NCBI GenBank assembly: GCA_021813065.1
Contig: JAKALZ010000116.1
Span: 1-6,299 of the forward strand
DNA length: 6,299 bases
DNA from: a bacterium
GTDB taxonomy: Bacteria > Spirochaetota > Spirochaetia > Treponematales > Rectinemataceae
Direction of reading: 5' to 3'
Shown: one piece after another, positions 1-6,299 of the stretch
Numbering within the stretch: the stretch's first letter is position 1
How the letters are laid out: each line of letters starts with the position of its first letter
The notes under the pieces: generated by a model
Seen by the model: the letters and a program-made list of their open reading frames with translations, nothing else
Told to the model about the DNA's origin: nothing
Database searches by the model: none
Position numbers and translations under genes: made by a program

Positions 1-76
1 CTCTCCAACCAAGGATCTCTTGAAGAAAGAGCTTTGGTCGGGCTCGTTCCAGCTCTGAGTCGCGAAAACAGGCTGG
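1..76 (+). other. Left-edge stretch, possible 3' end of an upstream gene
   Basis: These 76 bases precede the first complete gene. Two forward frames are open from the window edge. One ends at a TGA at 56-58 and reads SPTKDLLKKELWSGSFQL. The other ends at a TGA at 82-84, overlapping the next gene's start by 8 bases. Either could be the tail of a preceding co-directional gene, but the stretch is too short to choose or to name a family. No clear promoter is visible. Confidence 0.2.
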
Positions 77-1078
77 ATGGCTGATACTGGCACTATGAAC
101 AGCAGTTCAAGAGGCGAACTTCGCCCGTGCGTCTTCATCTCGCGGTGCCTCGGATACGAGCGCTGCAGATGGAACGCTGAGATCATCGATGATGCGTGTG
201 TCGAAGCGCTGAAACCGCGGGTCGACGTGGTCCATGAGTGCCCGGAGATGGCGATCGGCCTCGGCTGCCCACGCGATCCTGTTCGCGTGGTGCGGCACGA
301 TGGGGATCTCGACCTGCTGCAGCCGGCGAGCGGGGCGTTCTTCGGAGCTAACATGCGCGAGTGGTCGCGCGCGTTCGTCGAGAACCTGCCCGCAGACATC
401 GATGGTTTCATACTCAAGTCGCGCTCGCCCTCCTGCGGGTGGAAGGATGTGAAGGTGTACCACTCGCCGGCGTCAGACTCGGGCGCAGCGATCGGCACCG
501 GTCTCTTTGGCGCCGAAGTCCTTCGCCGATTCTCCAACCGGCCCATAGAGGATGAGGGCAGGCTCAGGAACTTTTCGCTGCGCGAGCGCTTTCTCTCGGC
601 GATATTCACGCTCGCGAGATTCAGGGCGGTGGAAGCGGCCGCGTCGATAGCCGCCCTCGTCGAATTCCACGCGCGGCACAAGTATTTTCTCCTGCTCTAC
701 AACCAGAAGGAGATGCGCGCGCTCGGCTCGATCGTGGGCAATCTGGAGAAAAAGCCGCTCCGCGAAGTGCTCCCCGCGTACCGCGCGGGGCTCGAGCGCG
801 CGCTCGCGGGCACGCCGAAATTCTCGTCGCTCATCAATGTGGTGGAGCATGCCTTCGGCGGATTCTCGGACTCGCTGAGCAGAGAGGAAAAGCGCTACTT
901 CATGAATCTTGTCGAGCAGTACCGCGACGAGCGCATCCCCGCAAGCGTCCTCCTAAACCTGCTCTACGGCTGGGCGATTCGCTTCGGCGAGAGCTACCTC
1001 CTCGACCAGGTGCTCTTCGCGCCCTATCCGCTCGAACTGGTGCGGATCACCGACTCGGGCAAGGGCCGCGACAGCTGA
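77..1078 (+). CDS. TudS (DUF523) + DUF1722 protein, RudS-like tRNA 4-thiouridine desulfidase
   Basis: This 333-residue cytoplasmic protein has two domains. The DUF523/TudS domain (about residues 16-155) shows the family's cysteine landmarks: SRCLG with C24, HECPE with C55, GLGCPRDP with C64, and SPSCG with C120. The DUF1722 domain (about 175-320) carries the FHARHKYFLLLYNQ signature near 197-210. TudS enzymes bind a [4Fe-4S] cluster through three cysteines and remove sulfur from thiouracil without redox chemistry. The TudS-DUF1722 fusion called RudS has been reported to convert 4-thiouridine in tRNA back to uridine. I infer that role here from architecture; C24, C55 and C120 are the likely cluster ligands. 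C30 is an additional cysteine. Length fits the two-domain family. The ATG at 77 has only a weak upstream purine stretch, and the ATG at 95 is an alternative start. No tRNA-modification gene is visible nearby, so context adds nothing. Family assignment is firm; the exact substrate is not. Confidence 0.88.
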   Translation: MADTGTMNSSSRGELRPCVFISRCLGYERCRWNAEIIDDACVEALKPRVDVVHECPEMAIGLGCPRDPVRVVRHDGDLDLLQPASGAFFGANMREWSRAFVENLPADIDGFILKSRSPSCGWKDVKVYHSPASDSGAAIGTGLFGAEVLRRFSNRPIEDEGRLRNFSLRERFLSAIFTLARFRAVEAAASIAALVEFHARHKYFLLLYNQKEMRALGSIVGNLEKKPLREVLPAYRAGLERALAGTPKFSSLINVVEHAFGGFSDSLSREEKRYFMNLVEQYRDERIPASVLLNLLYGWAIRFGESYLLDQVLFAPYPLELVRITDSGKGRDS

Positions 1079-1080
1079 TC

Positions 1081-1104
1081 GCGCTGTGTATGCTACGACA
1101 GCGC
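1081..1104 (+). repeat. Inverted repeat just after the desulfidase stop codon
   Basis: GCGCTGT at 1081-1087 is the exact reverse complement of ACAGCGC at 1098-1104, leaving a 10-base loop. Flanking GAT and ATC could add three pairs across a one-base bulge. It begins three bases after the TGA, so it could protect the 3' end of the mRNA or help termination. It lacks the T-tract of a standard intrinsic terminator. Confidence 0.4.
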
Positions 1105-1122
1105 ATCGGCGTTCGCCTCCAG

Positions 1123-1138
1123 CACGCGGACCCGCGTG
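1123..1138 (+). repeat. GC-rich palindrome in the 1079-1276 intergenic region
   Basis: CACGCGG at 1123-1129 and CCGCGTG at 1132-1138 form a perfect 7-base inverted repeat separated by two bases. As RNA it would fold as a 6-bp stem with a four-base loop. As DNA it could be a dimeric repressor site. It lies about 140 bases upstream of the protease start and about 45 bases after the previous stop codon. No T-tract follows, so a rho-independent terminator is unlikely. Function is not known. Confidence 0.35.
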
Positions 1139-1190
1139 AGCCCGCGCTGCGCCCCACATCACTTTTCTCCCCACCCGCGATTCAGTACTC

Positions 1191-1196
1191 TATATT
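1191..1196 (+). promoter_or_regulatory. Possible -10 box for the M16C protease gene
   Basis: TATATT stands out in an AT-richer patch of a GC-rich intergenic region and lies about 80 bases before the protease ATG, a reasonable leader length. No convincing -35 hexamer sits 16-18 bases upstream; the nearest candidate (TTCTCC at 1165-1170) is 20 bases away. I treat it as a weak candidate only. Confidence 0.22.
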
Positions 1197-1265
1197 CACA
1201 GAGCGACAGCAAAAAGTACACTCCGAGGAGATGGCTTTCTGCGCTCACACATTCCACATCACACC

Positions 1266-1271
1266 GAGGAG
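1266..1271 (+). promoter_or_regulatory. Ribosome binding site fixing the M16C protease start
   Basis: GAGGAG lies five bases before the ATG at 1277. The reading frame stays open 47 codons further upstream, to an ATG at 1136, but nothing like a ribosome binding site precedes that codon. The upstream sequence also gives an implausible His/Ser/Arg-rich peptide. This site therefore supports 1277 as the start. Confidence 0.8.
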
Positions 1272-1276
1272 TGCGT

Positions 1277-4200
1277 ATGCCCTTCGTGCTTCAAAAAGAA
1301 ACGAATGTTCCCGAACTCGATTCCATACTCAGGCTCTACCGCCACGAACCCACCGGAGCCCGGCTTCTCTCCGTCATCAACAAGGACGAGAACAAGGTCT
1401 TCGGCGTCTCGTTCCGCACCCCGCCTTCGCGGAGCGATGGCGTCGCCCACATCATCGAGCACTCCGTGCTCTGCGGGTCACGCAAGTATCCAGTCAAGGA
1501 GCCCTTTGTCGAGCTGATCAAAGGCTCACTCAACACCTTCCTCAACGCGATGACCTACCCCGACAAGACCTGCTACCCCGTTGCGAGCACGAATCTAAAG
1601 GACTTCTACAACCTCATCGATGTCTACCTCGACGCCGTCTTCTACCCGAACCTAAGCGAGCACACCTTCATGCAGGAGGGCTGGCACTACGAAGTCGACC
1701 CTGCCACCAAGGAACTCAGCTACAAGGGCGTCGTCTTCAACGAGATGAAGGGCGCCTACTCCGACCCCGACGACATGCACGACGATCTGTCGCGCCGCAG
1801 TCTCTTCCCGGATACATCCTACGGTCTCGACTCAGGCGGCGACCCACTCGAGATTCCGAAGCTCAGCTACAAGGAATTTTTTGATTTCCACACACGCTAC
1901 TATCACCCGGCGAACTCCTTCATCTTTTTCTACGGCGACGACGATCCCGAAAAGCAGCTCTCGATAATGGAGGAGTGGCTCGCTCCCTTCGGTACCGAAA
2001 CCATCGACTCGCTTCCCTCGCGCCAACCATCGTTCTCCGCCCCTCGGAAACTCGAACACCACTATCAAGCGAGCGCGCAGGACGCACCCAAAGCCTACTC
2101 GGCGGTCAACTGGGCGCTCTACGAGCACGGCGATCCCGAGCTCTCGATGAAGGCCATGGTGCTCTTCCACATCCTGACCGGCACCTCGGCCTCTCCGCTC
2201 CGCAAGGCGCTGATCGAGTCCGGGCTCGGCGAGGACCTCGCAGGCTTCGGCGCGTCGGAAGAGCTCAGGCAGACCGCGTTCTCGATCGGGCTCAAGGGCG
2301 TCGACCCTGCGCGCGTGCCAGAGGTTGAAAATCTTGTTCTCTCGACACTGAAGGAGCTCGCGAGTGGCGGTATCGACCCCGATACCATCTCGGCCTCCTT
2401 CAACACCATCGAGTTCGCGCTCCGCGAGAAAAACACCGGTCGATTCCCGCGCGGGCTCGCCATCATGCTCGACGCCCTCAACGAGTGGCTCTACGATAAA
2501 GATCCAATCAAGGGGCTCTCCTTTGCCAGCCCGCTCGAAAAAGTGAAAGCCGAAGCGACCGCGAACCCGAACCTATTCGGCGCGCTCATCGAATCTCTGC
2601 TTCTTCAGAATCCGCATCGCACCACCGTCAATCTTTTGCCCTCCGCCGACGCAAACCGTGCGCGCGAAGAGGCTGAAAAGGTTACACTCGCGAAGGCCGC
2701 CGCTGCCATGAAGCCCGAAGATCTCGCGCGAATCGAACGGGAGATGGAGACGCTGAAAGAACTCCAGGACACTCCCGACACCCCAGAAGCGCTCGCGACC
2801 ATCCCCATGCTCTCGCGGGAGGACATCCCCGCCAAGGCGCCGGTCCTTCCCACCGAGCCGCTCGCGCTGGGCGCAACCGGGGCGGAGGCGAAATCCAGCG
2901 CGGCCTATTCCGAGCGTGCGGTCCGCCCAGAACAGGTACCCGCCTCGCAGGAAGCCAATCCGCGCGCCTTCTACCACGAGCTTCCGACAAGCGGCATTCT
3001 CTACTTCGATCTTGGCTTCGACTTCGGCGCCCTTGCGCCCGTACTTCTGCCGTATGTGAGCCTTTTGGGGCGCTTCCTCCTCGAACTGGGTACCGACGAC
3101 ATGGACTATGTGAAGCTGATTCAGCGCATCGGCATGCATACCGGCGGCATCCGAAGCGCTGCGATCTCCGCCACGAGCTGGGAGACGAAGGCACCTGTTC
3201 CCTGGTTCTTCCTCCGCGCCAAGGCTCTGCCGGAGAAGGCATTGATTCTCGCCGACATTCTGATCGATGTGCTGACGCGCGCGCGCTTCGATAACCGGGA
3301 ACGCATCCGCCAAATCATTCTCGAGGAAAAGGCGCAGGCTGAGGCGATGCTCGTGCCCGCATCGACGCGCCTCGTCAATTTGAGGCTGAAATCGCGCTAT
3401 AATCCTGCGGACTGGGCCTCCGAGCGGCTCTATGGTGTGGAACACCTCTTCTTCCTGCGGAAACTCGCTAAGAGGATTGATCAGAGCTGGCCGTCGGTGC
3501 TCGCCGACATTGAGACGCTCCGCGCCTCGCTCATCGCGCCGGAGAACCTCGTGGTCAACGTGACCGCCGACCGCGAGACGCTTCGCGCCTCCGAGACCGC
3601 GATTCTGCGCGTCGCGCAGTCACTGTCGGCGCGTGGCGCGCCAGTACGTTCAAGCGCGCCGCTCTCCGGAGAATCATGGGTCGGTGCCGCGCAGGCAGCG
3701 TGCTCGGCCGGGCGCGCGGGTTCGGGAGCGGCGCCTGCTGGCGCTGTCTCCTCGGGCGCGACAGCCACCCCGCTCCCCGCCATGGAGACTCTCGAGCTGC
3801 CGACCCAGGTGAATAGCGTCGGCATGATTCTGCCCCTCGCGGGGCTGGAAGGCGCGGCGGGAGCCACCCTGGTCGCGACCAAATATCTCGACGTTGCCTA
3901 CCTCTGGGAACAGGTGCGCGTGATGGGCGGAGCCTACGGCGGCTACTCGAGCCTCGACCTGGCGTCGGGCCTCTTCATGCTGCTTTCGTACCGCGACCCC
4001 AACCTCGAGCGCACCATTTCGGTCTATCGGAAGGTCGCCGAGTATCTGGAGCGCGCCCAGGTTCCTCCCGAAGAGATCCAAAAATCGATCATCGGCACCA
4101 TCGGCGACATCGACGCTTATCAGCTGCCCGACGCAAAGGGCTTCAACGCCCTCCTCAATATTCTCGCGGGGTACACCCAGGAGACGCGCCAGCGCATCCG

Positions 4201-4363
4201 CGACCAGGTTCTCAGCGCGGACTCGAGTATTTTCGCGCGCCTTGGCGCGATGGTCAGCGACGCGCTTCAGAACTCAATGGTTGTCGCGCTTTCTTCGCAC
4301 GACAGAATCGAAAAGGCCGCGAGCGGGCTCCCTTCGCCCATGGAGCGGCTCACGGTGAATTGA
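1277..4363 (+). CDS. Presequence-protease-like M16C zinc metallopeptidase
   Basis: This 1028-residue protein belongs to the pitrilysin superfamily, subfamily M16C, typified by mitochondrial and plastid PreP. These enzymes enclose small unfolded peptides in a chamber formed by two halves and cleave them. The N-half has the inverted zinc motif HIIEH (residues 58-62), followed by the family block GSRKYPVKEPFVEL and TYPDKTCYPVASTNLKDF. The distal zinc ligand is E156 in GVVFNEMKG, 94 residues after H62, close to the spacing in plant PreP. A charged helical hinge (about 459-518) joins the halves. The C-half keeps the second active-site pair, R881 and Y887, in VRVMGGAYGG. It should therefore be active. 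No signal peptide is seen, so it probably acts in the cytoplasm on peptides. Two Ala/Gly/Ser-rich insertions (about 529-560 and 803-835) partly explain a length slightly above the usual size of about 970-1000 residues. It is transcribed alone and ends at a strong terminator. Confidence 0.95.
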   Translation: MPFVLQKETNVPELDSILRLYRHEPTGARLLSVINKDENKVFGVSFRTPPSRSDGVAHIIEHSVLCGSRKYPVKEPFVELIKGSLNTFLNAMTYPDKTCYPVASTNLKDFYNLIDVYLDAVFYPNLSEHTFMQEGWHYEVDPATKELSYKGVVFNEMKGAYSDPDDMHDDLSRRSLFPDTSYGLDSGGDPLEIPKLSYKEFFDFHTRYYHPANSFIFFYGDDDPEKQLSIMEEWLAPFGTETIDSLPSRQPSFSAPRKLEHHYQASAQDAPKAYSAVNWALYEHGDPELSMKAMVLFHILTGTSASPLRKALIESGLGEDLAGFGASEELRQTAFSIGLKGVDPARVPEVENLVLSTLKELASGGIDPDTISASFNTIEFALREKNTGRFPRGLAIMLDALNEWLYDKDPIKGLSFASPLEKVKAEATANPNLFGALIESLLLQNPHRTTVNLLPSADANRAREEAEKVTLAKAAAAMKPEDLARIEREMETLKELQDTPDTPEALATIPMLSREDIPAKAPVLPTEPLALGATGAEAKSSAAYSERAVRPEQVPASQEANPRAFYHELPTSGILYFDLGFDFGALAPVLLPYVSLLGRFLLELGTDDMDYVKLIQRIGMHTGGIRSAAISATSWETKAPVPWFFLRAKALPEKALILADILIDVLTRARFDNRERIRQIILEEKAQAEAMLVPASTRLVNLRLKSRYNPADWASERLYGVEHLFFLRKLAKRIDQSWPSVLADIETLRASLIAPENLVVNVTADRETLRASETAILRVAQSLSARGAPVRSSAPLSGESWVGAAQAACSAGRAGSGAAPAGAVSSGATATPLPAMETLELPTQVNSVGMILPLAGLEGAAGATLVATKYLDVAYLWEQVRVMGGAYGGYSSLDLASGLFMLLSYRDPNLERTISVYRKVAEYLERAQVPPEEIQKSIIGTIGDIDAYQLPDAKGFNALLNILAGYTQETRQRIRDQVLSADSSIFARLGAMVSDALQNSMVVALSSHDRIEKAASGLPSPMERLTVN

Positions 4364-4410
4364 GGCAGGCGCCATCGACCGAAGCCCGCGAATTGAAGGT
4401 GCCATACAGA

Positions 4411-4443
4411 GAGGGACGCCCGCACGAGCGTCCCTCTTTTTTT
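4411..4443 (+). terminator. Intrinsic terminator after the M16C protease gene
   Basis: GAGGGACGC (4411-4419) pairs perfectly with GCGTCCCTC (4428-4436) around an eight-base loop and is followed directly by seven T residues (4437-4443). A and T flanks can extend the stem. It lies 48 bases after the stop codon. The hairpin also reads from the opposite strand, where TCTCTGTATGG follows, a poor U-tract. It may still weakly stop the convergent - strand gene, which has no better terminator of its own. Confidence 0.93.
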
Positions 4444-4519
4444 GATTTTCATTTGCCCTCGCGGGCGGCCCTTTATTTTTATTCGCCGCGTGCCGCCCTC
4501 GAGCGGCGCCGCCCCGTCG
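4444..4519. other. Convergent intergenic spacer with GC-rich palindromes
   Basis: This is the rest of the gap between the two convergent protease genes. It holds a small hairpin, GCCC TCGC GGGC (4455-4466), followed by GGCCC and a T-rich run (to about 4483) that could be a weak backup terminator for the + strand. It also holds a second hairpin GCCGC/GCGGC (4492-4507), overlapping the palindrome GCGGCGCCGC at 4503-4512. On the - strand neither hairpin is followed by a T-tract. No coding potential is evident. Confidence 0.3.
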
Positions 4520-5968
4520 TTATTGCTGCATCGAGCTGAAGTCGCTCTGGTTGATCTTGTTCAAGAGCGCCTGGTCGCCTACCGCGACCCAGGTCAGCGC
4601 GCCGTTCATGATATAGGTGTCGAAGGCTTTTCTGACGGCGCTCACATCGATCGCGTCGATGCGCCGCTGGTCCTTGAGCCAGTCGGCGGGATCGCCCGCA
4701 CGCTCAACCGAATGGATCATCAGCGACGCGATCGCCGCGTTGCTGCGCACAGCCTCGAAGTACTCATTGATGTAGAGCTGCTTGTAGGTGTCGATGGCGT
4801 CGGTGATCGACATGAAGCCGTCGGCGCCTGTCCGCGTCGGATCGACGGAGACAACCCGGCCAGCCGCGATGTACTTCGCTGCTTCATCGATGTACTTTTT
4901 AATAGTGTCGGGCGCGTTGGTCTTGTAGATCATGATCGACCCGTAGTTCGCCTCGAAGGAGCGTATCATCGCCGAAGGCGTGTACACCGCGCCATATTTG
5001 TCGCGGACTACCGAGAAAAGCATATCCGAGAAGAGGCGTGCCGCGAGCGCGGTCGCGAAATAATCGGGCGAACCAGGCGCCGGGGCGGCAAAATCGCCGC
5101 GCAGATAGATCGTGCCCTTCGACTGATCGTGCGCCTGAGCAACGATCGAACCGGATGGCCCCATCGGGAAGCTCGCGGGTTTCGGCGCCGCGCCGAGCTT
5201 TAAATTCGGAATCCCGCCTAGAATCGATTCCAGCGACTTCGCGAGATCGGCGGGATTGAAGTCACCCACCGCCACCACGAAAATTCTGTCCGACGAAAAA
5301 TGCTCCTGGTACCAGCGCGCCGCGTCGGCGACCATCATCGGCCCGATGCTCGCCTCGGTGCCTTCCGGATTCACGCCATAGGGATGCCCCTTGAAGTAGG
5401 TGAGGTTCATCAGCTTCTGCGTCGCCGACCAAGGGTCCTGGTCCATCGCCTGAATCGCGAGCGTCGCGTCTTCCTTCGCCTTGTCAAAATCCGATTGAGC
5501 AAAGGCAGGCGCGGTGAGCATGCTGCCCCAGAGCGCCAGAAGTTCATCGCGATACTTGTCCAGCGTCGTCAAGCTGAAGGTCGAGTACTCAAACTGAGCC
5601 GACGCGGAGATACTCGAAGAGGTTCGATCGAGAATAGCTGCCGCCTGCTCATAGGGATACTGCCGCGAACCGCGCGCCATGGTGCTGAGCGCGACTTTCT
5701 CCCACCCAGCCTGCTCTTGCGCTGTCACCAGCGAACCACCATTGAGCACCAGCGAGACGTGGAACACGCGGTTGGCGCTCTGTACTTTCATGTAGACCGG
5801 AATTCCATTCGAGAGCACCGTGTTCATGAACGTCGGCGCGTTCTCTCGGACAAAGTTCGATTGCGCCCCCGCACCGGCGACGAGCCCCACCACGAAGATC
5901 AGCAGTACGAGCATTCTCGCGACTCCGCCCAACGCAATCCTGGTTTGTCCACAATTGATCTTTTTCAT
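4520..5968 (-). CDS. Exported M16B-like protein lacking the zinc site (probable Arg/Tyr subunit of a heterodimer)
   Basis: This 482-residue protein starts with a signal peptide: lysines at 2-3, a hydrophobic core (about 19-32), and an AGA|Q cleavage site after A35. It then has the M16 N-terminal domain (about 45-200) and inactive-type C-terminal domain (about 205-470). The zinc motif is absent. Where HXXEH is expected, the sequence is [14 protein letters not shown] (88-101), replacing the ligands with K91, L94 and S95. The distal Glu before QDP aligns with A171. The typical HPYG block (195-198) remains, as does RDKYGAVY, with R322 and Y329 at the canonical spacing. In two-protein M16B peptidases such as Sphingomonas SPH2681/SPH2682, one subunit carries zinc and the other the Arg/Tyr pair; this protein fits the second role. 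It likely acts in the periplasm. It is translationally linked to the gene upstream, whose stop codon overlaps its ribosome binding site. The ATG at 5968 is preferred over one 13 codons upstream because of that site and the signal peptide. Confidence 0.92.
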   Translation of the reverse strand: MKKINCGQTRIALGGVARMLVLLIFVVGLVAGAGAQSNFVRENAPTFMNTVLSNGIPVYMKVQSANRVFHVSLVLNGGSLVTAQEQAGWEKVALSTMARGSRQYPYEQAAAILDRTSSSISASAQFEYSTFSLTTLDKYRDELLALWGSMLTAPAFAQSDFDKAKEDATLAIQAMDQDPWSATQKLMNLTYFKGHPYGVNPEGTEASIGPMMVADAARWYQEHFSSDRIFVVAVGDFNPADLAKSLESILGGIPNLKLGAAPKPASFPMGPSGSIVAQAHDQSKGTIYLRGDFAAPAPGSPDYFATALAARLFSDMLFSVVRDKYGAVYTPSAMIRSFEANYGSIMIYKTNAPDTIKKYIDEAAKYIAAGRVVSVDPTRTGADGFMSITDAIDTYKQLYINEYFEAVRSNAAIASLMIHSVERAGDPADWLKDQRRIDAIDVSAVRKAFDTYIMNGALTWVAVGDQALLNKINQSDFSSMQQ

Positions 5969-5974
5969 GCTCTT

Positions 5975-5980
5975 CTCCTC
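5975..5980 (-). promoter_or_regulatory. Ribosome binding site overlapping the upstream stop codon
   Basis: Read on the - strand, GAGGAG lies six bases before the ATG at 5968. Its first bases belong to the TGA stop (5981-5979) of the preceding gene. This decides the start of the exported M16 protein and indicates an operon with coupled translation. Confidence 0.8.
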
Positions 5981-6180
5981 AACGCTGCTGCTGCCACCAG
6001 AAGGCATTTTGGCCAGAGATCTTCGTGTAGCCGAGATCCTGAATCATTGAATCCATGCGCGGATCGGCCCCGAACGTGCTTGTGCGCAGCCTGACCAAAG
6101 TAGCCACGGCTGGGCTCGACTGGTCGGCCGAGCCAGTGGCGGGCGCTGCAGCGGTGGACGCGGCGACTCCCTGTCCATTT
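5979..6180 (-). CDS. 3' end of the gene upstream of the exported M16 protein (partial; probable zinc-bearing M16 partner)
   Basis: A - strand frame ending in TGA at 5981-5979 gives a credible C-terminus of about 67 residues. It has an Ala/Ser/Thr-rich stretch (roughly [13 protein letters not shown]), then [19 protein letters not shown] and [18 protein letters not shown]. The stop codon overlaps the next gene's ribosome binding site, so the two form an operon. I do not recognise the tail from sequence alone. That it belongs to an HXXEH-containing M16B subunit is inferred from the downstream protein, which lacks a zinc site and needs such a partner. The frame stays open upstream to a stop at 6242-6240, but from about 6180 the NuoD frame explains the sequence, so the 5' part of this gene is missing. 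Confidence 0.6.
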
Positions 6181-6190
6181 TTCGATTCCC
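6170..6190. other. Probable junction between unrelated sequences
   Basis: NuoD coding from the right and the M16-operon tail from the left meet here on the same strand in different frames, around an A-rich run. Since neither gene is complete, the two pieces were joined by a rearrangement, an amplification chimera or a misassembly. The exact base cannot be fixed from this sequence alone. Confidence 0.65.
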
Positions 6191-6299
6191 CGGTGGAGAT
6201 AGCCGGGCCGCGGGTCGCAGCCGACGACGGTTTCGCCCTTCAGATCGAGCACGAGCCGCAGCACGCCGTGCGTTGCGGGGTGCTGGGGTCCCATGTTCA
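6178..6299 (-). CDS. nuoD: NADH-quinone oxidoreductase subunit D (NuoD), N-terminal fragment
   Basis: The - strand frame reads [19 protein letters not shown], then [21 protein letters not shown]. This matches the highly conserved N-terminus of NuoD, the 49-kDa subunit of complex I that lines the quinone pocket. The Asn codon before MGPQH is also typical, so the true start probably lies beyond the window and the ATG at 6294 is internal. Only about 40 of the family's usual 380-420 residues are present. Family-like sequence stops after GIEK; what follows in this frame ([10 protein letters not shown]...) is unlike NuoD, and neither other frame restores it. This is a broken or artificially joined fragment, not a functional gene. 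Confidence 0.85.

Noticed and set aside
1136..1276. N-terminal extension of the M16C protease from an upstream ATG at 1136
   Set aside because: The frame is open, but there is no ribosome binding site at 1136, the peptide is low-quality and unlike the family, and a good GAGGAG precedes the ATG at 1277.
1090..1884. Long + strand open frame overlapping the start of the M16C protease
   Set aside because: Its translation is Arg/His/Leu/Pro-rich shadow sequence lying mostly inside the protease gene in another frame, with no recognisable domain.
2573..3445. 290-codon - strand open frame inside the M16C protease
   Set aside because: It is antisense to a strongly conserved gene and its composition is Arg/Gly-rich, as expected for antisense frames in GC-rich DNA. 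No family motif is seen.
5969..6007. 13-residue N-terminal extension of the exported M16 protein
   Set aside because: It would overlap the upstream gene's stop codon and place the ribosome binding site inside the coding region. The signal peptide fits a start at 5968.
5300..6094. 264-codon + strand open frame opposite the exported M16 gene
   Set aside because: It is antisense to a well-supported gene with signal peptide and M16 motifs. The translation is Arg-rich and featureless.
6178..6299. nuoD broken by a simple frameshift
   Set aside because: Neither alternative frame past GIEK resembles the rest of NuoD; one gives the M16-operon tail and the other a short Pro/Arg-rich peptide.
1..6299. 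CRISPR array, tRNA, rRNA or insertion sequence
   Set aside because: No regularly spaced repeats, cloverleaf-like segments, rRNA-like stretches, transposase motifs or terminal inverted repeats were seen.

Overview
The window is GC-rich bacterial DNA with dense coding. It contains one small desulfidase-type gene, one large M16C metalloprotease gene, and one exported M16B-type gene on the opposite strand. At the right edge are two truncated gene pieces that do not belong together. A cleavable signal peptide and an exported M16 pair suggest a Gram-negative-type envelope. The NuoD fragment implies a type I NADH dehydrogenase somewhere in the source DNA. I cannot fix the phylum; a GC-rich spirochaete-like or proteobacterial relative is only a guess.

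Left part, + strand. Positions 77-1078 encode a DUF523 (TudS) plus DUF1722 protein, the architecture of RudS-type tRNA 4-thiouridine desulfidases. A roughly 200-base non-coding stretch follows, with two GC-rich inverted repeats, a weak -10-like box and two near-identical Shine-Dalgarno-like elements. Positions 1277-4363 then encode a 1028-residue presequence-protease (PreP)-like M16C enzyme. Both halves of its active site are intact: HIIEH plus a distal Glu in the N-half, and an Arg/Tyr pair in the C-half. A strong intrinsic terminator closes it at 4411-4443.

Right part, - strand. Positions 5968-4520 encode a secreted or periplasmic M16B-like protein. It has lost every zinc-binding residue but keeps the C-terminal Arg/Tyr pair, so it looks like the non-zinc subunit of a heterodimeric M16B protease. 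Just upstream, its ribosome binding site overlaps the stop codon of another gene, of which only the 3' end (about 5979-6180) is present. That gene is plausibly the zinc-bearing partner.

Right edge. From 6299 to about 6178 the - strand encodes the unmistakable N-terminus of NuoD. The similarity stops abruptly after GIEK, and the 3' end of the M16-operon gene continues in another frame. This join is either an assembly or amplification chimera or a genuine rearrangement breakpoint, and it is the most anomalous point in the window. I found no CRISPR array, tRNA, rRNA or insertion sequence.
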